A DNA stretch of 64,000 nt from Gnetum montanum (lineage: Eukaryota; Streptophyta; Gnetopsida; Gnetales; Gnetaceae). Below the pieces are notes generated by a model. The model did no database searches, was not told where the DNA came from, and saw only the letters and a list, made by a program, of their open reading frames with translations. Of this stretch, positions 57,295 through 64,000 are shown piece by piece. The stretch covers positions 378,749 through 442,748 of the forward strand of contig MNCI01035111.1 of assembly GCA_015680685.1 (NCBI GenBank). The letters run 5' to 3'. Positions within the stretch are counted from its first letter, which is position 1, and each line of letters begins with the position of its first letter. The position numbers and the translations under genes are program-made.

Positions 57295-60270
57295 GTGTCA
57301 CCAATGGTGATGAAACGCTTGGCTAGGGACCCTACCAGGAAATTTCTGCTAGCTATGCAAATGGGTGATCCTTCTAAGGCTTGTGGATCTCAAGCTAATA
57401 TTGATCCATGCATAGCACAAGTGCTAGAGAGTTTTAAAGATGTGATGCCACCTGAACTGCCTGGTAGTTTGCCCCCTCGGAGAGCTATGGATCATAAAAT
57501 CAAATTGCAGCCTGGCATTGATCCTCCTATCCAAAGGCCATACCGCTTAACAGGACCAACATTTGGGGAATTGAAAAAGTATCTTGAAGGTTTAATTTCC
57601 AAGGGATACATTCGTCCCTCAAAATCCCCTTTTGGGGCACCGGTGTTGTTTGTCACCAAGGAGGACGAAACGCTACAGCTCTGTTGTGATTATAAATTGC
57701 TGAATAAACACATGATTAAGAACAAGTACCTAGTACCACTCATTTCTGACTTGTTTGATCAATTGGCAAGGGCTCGATATTTCACCCAGCTAGACCTCAG
57801 ACAAGGGTACTACCAGGTTCACATTATAGAAGGGGATGAATCAAAAACCACATGTGTAACTCGGTATGGGTCATACGAATGGACGGTAATGTCCTTCGAG
57901 CTTTACAATGCACCGGCTACATTTTGTACCTTGATGAACAAGATATTTCGACCCTTCCTAGACAAATTTGTGGTCATCTATCTTGATGACATCTTGATAT
58001 ATAGCCAGACAATGGAGAAACATGTCCTCCACCTGCAAATGGTGCTTGATAAGCTACGAGAAAATTGGTTGTACATTAAGAAAGAAAAATGTGAATTCTG
58101 CTACTTGGAGCTAAAATTTTTGGGGCATCTCGTGGGGTATGGGTAGGTAAAGCCAAATTCGAAGAAGGTAGAGGTTGTGCGCCAATGGCTCACTCCCACT
58201 AATGTGCATGAGGTCAGACAGTTCATGGGGTTATCTAGTTTCTATTGGAAATGCATCAAAAATCTATTAGGAATTGCTGCTTCTCTGACCAATCTGCAAA
58301 AGAAAGAAATTGCATGGCAGTGGGACTTAAATTGTCAGAAAGCCTTTGAGAGGATCAAAGAGGCTTTAATCTTCCATCCGATGTTGGCATTGCCCGATTT
58401 CTAGAAACCTTTTGAGGTTCATACAGATGCCAGTGAGAATGCAATTGGGGGCATCTTGCTACAAGAGGGCCATCCTTTCGCTTATGAGAGTCGAAAGCTG
58501 AATCAAGTAGAGCATAGGTGGCTAGTCTATGAAAAGGAAACATTCTCTATTGTCCATTTCTTGAGAGCATGGAGATACTACTTACTGGGGAGTCATGTCC
58601 ACGTAAAGACAGATAATCTGGCCATTAGCTACTTGATGAATCAAATGAAGCTGAGGCTCAAACAGGCTCGATGGTTGGCTATGTTGTCCAAATTTGATTT
58701 GCAATTGACTTACCGTCCTGGAAAGGAGAACGTGGTGGCAGATGCATTGAGTCGTTGTCCTCAACTTTCCTCTTAGCTCTTTTCCATCATTGGGCCACAA
58801 ACTTCACATGTTCAATGTGATGAAGTGTTGCTAGCTAGAATTTAAGATAGTTTGAAAAGGGACCCCTGTATCATTGATTTAATGAAGCTAATAGAAATTG
58901 GGTGAGCACCATAGTTCAAAATGAGGGATGGACTACTTTGGTTTTGGGATAATCGGATATGCATTCCGGATTGGGATGGCCTACACAAAAATATAATCCA
59001 AAAATGCCATGACACATAGTGGATAGGGCACCCTGGACAACAAAGGACCTTGGCTTTTATTGAGAGAACCTTCTTCTGGAAAAAAATGTATTAGGATGTG
59101 ATTTCTTATATCTAGAAGTTTCTTGTGTGCCAACAGGATAAGGGGTCTATGGAGTGTCCAGGTGGTCTTCTGCTACCCTTGGAAATTCCTCCATTTCCAT
59201 GGGCTACAGTGTTTATGGACTTCATCACAGGATTGTTGAATATTCAGGGCTTAAGCAGCATCATTGTTGTGGTGGAAAAATTCTCTAAATTTTTCATATT
59301 CATTCCCTATCCATCACAGTGCTTAGCTGAGGATACAGAAGCATACTATTTTAACATGGTGGTTCGATATTTTGGGTTACCCATGAGCATCATTTCAGAT
59401 CGAGATCCATGCTTCACAAGTGCTTTCTGGCGAGCACTATTTGGAATGATGGGTACCACCCTCAAATTTTTAACAAGCTTTCATTCGTAGACCGATGGGT
59501 AGACAGAATAGATGAATCGGGTACTTGAAGAGTACCTTCGTCACTATGTTCATAGTGATCGAAAGAACTAGCCATTTCTATAGGGATTTCCCAGCTAAGC
59601 TATAACATCTAGAAGTCCTTAGCTACTGGGTTTTCTTTTGCAAAACTAGTAATGGGAAGGTAGCCCATTACCCCTCATATGGTCTCTCCCTCTTTGCAGG
59701 GTCGACATCCCTCAGCGGATGAATTCTTGAAGAGGTGGTTTGAAAATGTTGATATAGTAAAGTATCATCTAGAGATGGCAATGCAACGAATGAAAAAGTA
59801 TGCTGATCGAAAAAGCTAGCCTCATGAATTCAAGGTGGGAGATTGGATCCTCTTGAAGTTAGACCCATGTTAGTTTAAACCAAAATAGGAAACTACCTCC
59901 AAGCTAATGAAGAAGTATGATGGTCCCTTCCAGATCATCGATAAAATTAGCCCTGTGACATATAAGCTTCAACTATCGATCAATATGGACCGAGTCCATC
60001 CAGTTTTTCATGTCAACATGCTGAAGCCATTACCGGATGGGTTCCCATATCCAGAGAGAAGCCTCTCTATCCAAGAGCGACCTTGTATACAATCTATACA
60101 AGGGAAGAGAGCAGATTACATCCGGAACTTTCAAACCATTGGCCATGGGGCAGATTTGAAAGTGGAGTTCCTCATCCACTGGAAACATCATCCTAACTCA
60201 GATGATAGCTAGGAAACACTAGAGCACTTGAGGTCCCAGGAAAACTTGATCCTAGACTTTTGTAGGGAGC
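57295..60270 (+). pseudogene. Chromovirus G pol: RT, RNase H, integrase, chromodomain
   Basis: RT: GSLPPRRAMDHKIKLQPG near 57465, PFGAPVLFVTKED near 57630, ARYFTQLDLRQGYYQV near 57770, and an intact YLDD near 57980. RNase H: FEVHTDASENAIGGILLQEG near 58412, TDNLAISYL near 58610, and NVVADALSR near 58730. Integrase: CQQDKGS near 59130, VFMDFITG near 59210, IISDRDPCF near 59392, and TE near 59500. A GPFQIIDKI block near 59920 and a chromodomain core EFLIHWKHHPNSDDS near 60160 follow. The RT frame is open for 283 codons; TAG stops break the rest (58144, 58402, 59488 and others). The protease is missing upstream. Confidence 0.9.
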
Positions 60271-60918
60271 AATCAATCAACCTCCCATCTTAGTTGCTTC
60301 GATGATGGATGGAGAAACCTCCCATGTGAGAAAAAAAAAAGACAATAAGAAGAGGCGGGACATGTGGTGCCTTATATGATTCGAGAGTGAATTCCTATGG
60401 GAGTCGGACTCAAACAGGGGAGGAAGGTACCTGGAGCCATTCAAAGTGATCTATAGGCAATGGGGCCTAAGATTCAAAGAGTGCTGAACTTGAGACCCCT
60501 GGATCTTTGGATCAAACGAGTCAAGGAATGCCCTAGAACTCATGGATCCCTAGGTCGGTGCATTCTATCATGTTGCAATGATAGACCACTTGAGGTCCTT
60601 CCATAGCTTGGCATTTTAGGCTAGGTATGGAAGGATGAACAGTCCAAGTCTTGAGGAGTGTTGCTCTTGACTTGGGTGTCAAATGCTAGGATGAGTTTGG
60701 ATCCTAGGAAGACGATTGAGTTCAATGAAAATGCTTTATGGCCTTAGGCCCTAGTAGTTGGACCTTCCAGAACCAAAGATCTCTTCGAATTTGACTCAGA
60801 ATAGCATGGGCATACTTCCTCGGAATTGACAAAATCCTCCCTTGATTTTGATGTAGGAGCCTTGCGGGTTACCCAGGCCATGCTCCAAGGTCGTTGCTCA
60901 TTTTAAGCGGGGGAGGAT
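60271..60918 (+). other. Chromovirus G 3' untranslated region with polypurine tract
   Basis: There is no coding signal. AAGCGGGGGAGGA (60905-60917) is the polypurine tract directly before the 3' LTR. Confidence 0.7.
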
Positions 60919-61483
60919 TGTGAGAGAGATAATAGGGTTGGTGGTGGCCTGCTACCTCCCCCATGGTTCGAGGGCCATGGGGGCACAAGGGGTCCTCCGT
61001 TCTTTGTATCTTCGGAACCATACTGGCATGGTAGTTCCATGCATTAGTAAGAGGAGGCTACGACCTACCTCATTACCCTACTCGGTAGGACCTTGCCTAG
61101 GAGGGTTGCGTACTTCAACTCTACATTGGGGTATTTTTTACTAGGTGTGTCATGGGATGTGCTATGGGATGTTGCGTGCACTCCTTGGAGTGTGACACCA
61201 ACTACCAGCATGCAGTGATGAATCTGGAGGGTTCAACTGGTAGTCCCTGTGGTGTCCACGTGAGTGGAGCAAGGGAGTGCTATCTAGCTTGTTAGCGTAT
61301 CACGAATATTGTTTATGAAACACTGCTAAGGATACATGCTAACACTAACACATTGTTTGTTGGCATGTGTTTCAAGATTGTTGATTGTTGAGGCGTATTC
61401 CTCTTGAGTTTTGTCCCGATTCAGAATCTACTTGGGAAACTCTTGGGGTGTCAAACAACATCCTCAGGGACAACGTTGTTACA
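60919..61483 (+). repeat. Chromovirus G 3' LTR
   Basis: It begins TGTGAGAGAGA and ends GTTGTTACA, followed by GCCAA. Confidence 0.95.
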
Positions 61484-61529
61484 GCCAAACATTCCATTCT
61501 TGGCTTATTACCGTATTGTAGTGCCCAAA

Positions 61530-62216
61530 CATTCCTTTCAAAATTAGCCATTCCAAATATAGGTCCTTTAGTGGGGATAGTGCTTCAATAAACATTCCAT
61601 TCAAAATTAGCGAGTCCAAATATAGGCTCTTTAGTGGGGGTAGTGCTTCAATAAACATTTTATTCAAAATTAGCCATTCCAAATATAGGCCCTTTAGTGG
61701 GGGTAGTGCTTAAATAAACATTTCATTCAAAATTAGTCATTCCAAATATAGGCCCTTTCGTGGGGGTAGTGCTTCAATAAATATTCCATTCAAAATTAGC
61801 CAGTCCAAATATAGGCCCTTTAGTGGGGGTAGTGCTTCAATAAATATTTCATTCAAAATTAGCCAATCCAAATATAGGCCCTCTAGTGGGGGTAGTGCTT
61901 TAATAAATATTTCATTCAAAATTAGCTAATCCAAATATAGGCCCTTTAATAGGGGTAGTGCTTTAATAAATATTCCGTTCAAAATTAGCCAATCCAAATA
62001 TAGGCTCTTTAATGGGGGTAGTGCTTTAATAAATATTCCATTCAAAATTAGCCAGTCCAAATATAGGCCCTTTAATAGGGATAGTGCTTTAATAAATATT
62101 CCATTCAAAATTACCCAATCCAAATATAGGCCCTTTAATGGGGGTAGTGCTTTAATAAATATTTCATTCAAAATTAACCAATCTAAATATAGGCCCTTTA
62201 GTGGGGTAGTTCTTTA
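61530..62216. repeat. 63-base minisatellite, about 11 copies
   Basis: The unit includes TTCAAAATTAGCCA, CCAAATATAGGCCC and TTTAGTGGGGGTAGTGCTT. Starts fall every 63 bases from about 61536 to 62166; the last unit is a base short. Because 63 is divisible by three, the minus strand reads as a 21-residue repeat, which I regard as incidental. The array lies between chromovirus G and the HSF-like gene. Confidence 0.9.
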
Positions 62217-62228
62217 ATAAATACGAAC

Positions 62229-62236
62229 CATATATA
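62229..62236 (+). promoter_or_regulatory. TATA-like box upstream of the HSF-like gene
   Basis: TATATAAG lies about 130 bases before the ATG at 62367, a plausible plant promoter spacing. No heat-shock element is seen nearby. Confidence 0.35.
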
Positions 62237-62366
62237 AGCCAACATGCATGCTATAGACATTTTTAATTTGACAGTAAGATAGGCACTCTACTTTCCTTTA
62301 ATAAATACAGACGATCAGGAGGAGGACGAGGCTGTAGTGTCATGTGTGTGTGTGGTTTGGGGGAAT

Positions 62367-63815
62367 ATGGCACGATTCCTAACTAAGATGTATCAGTTGG
62401 TGGATGATCTCACCACGGATCACATTGTCTCCTGGGGAGAAGACCACACCACCTTCGTTGTGTGGTGTCCTCTTAAGTTCGCCCGAGATCTCCTTCCAAA
62501 CTACTTCAACCATAATAATTTCTCCAGTTTTGTCGATCAGCTCAGCAACTATGCAAGTAGCACCACTATTACTGATGCTCTATTTTTAAGTTTCAGTGCT
62601 CCCTTGTCACCTCGCTGGATTGCCCTTCAAAGTGTTGAATGAGCAAACCAATCAACAGATTTGGTTTGTTTTTGGGGTGTTGTAGGGTTTCGGTCAGATA
62701 ATTGGGGACAATGGCTGGGAATTTGCCAACGATTTTTGCTGCAAAGGGAAGAAGCATCTCTTGTGCAAGATACATTACCACAAGACGTCGTCCGAGGCAG
62801 CCATGACCAAAAATGGAAACGACGTCATTGAAGGCACATCGCTATCACCAACATTGAATGACGACGAATGGTCGCTGCTGTCGTCACCGGTGGTGACAAC
62901 ATCGAACGGCCAGGACGAATGGTCACTACTGTCATCACCGATGATGGGGACAACATCGAACGACCACAACGAATGGTCATTGCTGTCGTCATCGGTGGCG
63001 ACAACAACATCGAACAACCATGACGAATGGTCACTGCTGTAGTCACCGGTGGCAACAACGACATCGAATGACAACGACAAATGGTAGTTGCTGTTGTCAT
63101 CAATGGTGACAACAACATCCAACGATCACGATAAATGCTCGCTACTGTCGTCGCCATGGCTACTGCCGCCGGTGTTTGAGATGACATCGAACGACAACAA
63201 ATGGTTGCTGCTGTTGTCATCGGTGGTGGCGACGACACCAGCGCCTATGCCCATACCCATGGAAAACATTGTAGCACTAATGCCCATGGGTATGGGGATG
63301 GACATGGAAATGGGAATGGGGGAATCAATGTCCGTGACAGCAGTATCGGCATCAGATGACAATGAGTAGCTCTGTCACCTCATGATGAAGGAGTACCATG
63401 AATTTCTGTGCTTGATGCACACGCACCTAAAGCTGCCCGGTCATAGGCAGGGGCAACTACAACTGCCTGTGAAGCCCCCCAGGAAAGGGTAGAGTGAGGT
63501 TCATGAAATCGTGGAAATCTCATTGTCGACGCCGGCTAGGCTGTGCAAATATGGCACTGGCGCTGGCATTTTGGGGGTTCCGTCTTGGAGTCCGAGCAGC
63601 AGCAGCAGTTCTATAACAGCGGTGGAAAAAAAAGTAGGAGCAGGAGTAGTCCCCCCAAAATATTTGTAATTGCTCTCCCTGCGGCTCAATCAGTTGGAAA
63701 GAAGAGGCAAAATGTGCAGCAGCATCATCATCAGATGCCACCTTCTAAGACTCTTAAGCTTGACCGGGCACTCACTCTGGCTGCCTCCCTGCTCCAATTC
63801 CAATTCAGATTATGA
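62367..63815 (+). pseudogene. Class B heat-shock-factor-like gene, degenerate
   Basis: Exon 1 (62367-62552) encodes [45 protein letters not shown]: the HSF DNA-binding domain. It stops at the position of the conserved HSF intron. Here the intron would be 62553-62685, with a GC donor (GCAAGT) and a TAG acceptor. Exon 2 resumes GFGQIIGDNGWEFANDF and KHLLCKIHYHKT, completing the domain in frame. The recognition helix FVRQLNTYGFRKI reads [13 protein letters not shown], losing the Arg that contacts DNA. A 51-54-base tandem repeat follows, then HLMMKEYHEFLCLMHTHLKL (63380-63440), resembling the class B oligomerisation region. In another frame comes PPKIFVIAL then GKKRQN (63650-63710), like the class B LFGV motif and nuclear signal. 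Stops at 63040, 63085 and 63367 and a frameshift suggest a pseudogene. Confidence 0.85.
62863..63213 (+). repeat. 51-54-base coding minisatellite in the HSF-like gene
   Basis: Units start at 62863, 62914, 62968, 63022, 63076 and 63130, with a weaker one at 63196. Each encodes about 17-18 residues on the pattern DEWSLLSSPVVTTTSNxH. The units differ from one another at several positions, and two have a TCG codon turned to TAG. Class B factors normally have no such repeat here. Confidence 0.85.
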
Positions 63816-64000
63816 TATTCCAATTCTGCTGATTGTTGTATATTCTTTAAGTGGATGATCCAATTCCTTCCAACAAGATTGGCTTTTTATTGTTATGTAA
63901 ATCTGGTAGTTTCATTCAGCTACTCAAGCTCCAATGCAATAGTAAAGAGAGACTGCTACAATAAATCAGTTTTTTCACAAGTAAAGTGGAGCACTAGACC
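63816..64000 (+). other. 3' flank of the HSF-like gene
   Basis: Non-coding sequence to the window edge. An AATAAA-like signal at about 63959 could serve as a polyadenylation site. Confidence 0.3.

Larger units (their letters stand above)
55141..61483 (+). mobile_element. Element G: chromovirus (Ty3/gypsy) with chromodomain, protease region deleted
   Basis: LTRs of 573 and 565 bases enclose a tRNA-Met primer site, gag, RT, RNase H, integrase with a chromodomain, and a purine tract. Both sides carry the target duplication GCCAA (55136-55140 and 61484-61488). Only about 180 bases separate the gag knuckle from the RT-proximal region, so the protease is missing. Stops are few compared with A-D and the LTRs differ by roughly a tenth by eye, so G is younger. 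The integrase chromodomain normally tethers such elements to heterochromatin. Confidence 0.95.

Noticed and set aside
61737-62171. Minus-strand frames with a 21-residue ILNGIFIEALPPLKGLYLDW-type repeat
   Set aside because: They arise because the minisatellite unit is 63 bases, a multiple of three. No start context, domain or flanking exon supports a protein.
61530-62216. Heat-shock elements in the minisatellite
   Set aside because: The ATTCCATTC unit has TTC blocks in direct order, not the alternating GAA/TTC arrangement.
62825-63238. Minus-strand frames rich in Met, Ser and Thr
   Set aside because: They are the opposite strand of the HSF coding repeat.

Overview
This is plant nuclear DNA dominated by old, nested retrotransposons with a few broken host-gene fragments. 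It holds L1-type and RTE-type LINEs, an Athila-like Ty3/gypsy family with tRNA-Asp-type primer binding sites, and a chromovirus with a chromodomain. It also holds a class B heat-shock-factor relative and a SYP5-like syntaxin start. A large seed-plant genome, possibly a gymnosperm, fits the old diverged LTR pairs, but this is inference. I see no CRISPR, rRNA or tRNA gene and no bacterial-style operon.

Layout. 1-890: RS-domain tail and SYP5-like N-terminus (minus strand); bases 1-222 recur at 53514-53735. 893-6110: decayed L1 LINE (plus). 7170-23175: element A (plus), LTR to LTR, interrupted by nested element B (minus, 14511-21610). B keeps one LTR, gag and an env-like ORF but has no pol. 21894-22530: N run plus an unrelated contig wedged inside A's 3' LTR. 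23525-24372: solo LTR with target duplication. 25949-27070: RTE LINE remnant (minus), interrupted by element D (27076-37050, minus), which is complete with paired LTRs and the 5-bp duplication ATGGT. 39231-47650: element C (plus), 5' truncated, with pol, env-like ORF and 3' LTR. 47690-49128: second L1 remnant. 49129-50012: two abutting LTR remnants, E and F. 50013-55135: mostly featureless, with several fragments duplicated elsewhere in the window. 55141-61483: chromovirus G with both LTRs and duplication GCCAA. 61530-62216: 63-bp minisatellite. 62367-63815: degenerate heat-shock-factor gene with a tandemly repeated central region.

How it fits together. A, B, C, D, the solo LTR and E share LTR, gag, pol or primer-site features and form one Athila-like lineage. 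D serves as an internal reference: it shows that A lost its protease region and that A's end resumes after nested B. B and C carry an extra env-like ORF preceded by a U3-like, TATA-containing module that resembles the LTR of the same element, and by a conserved purine-rich motif that D also has after pol. That arrangement is the most unusual feature of the window. Several sites marked by a single N between near-identical short copies are assembly joins, not biology.
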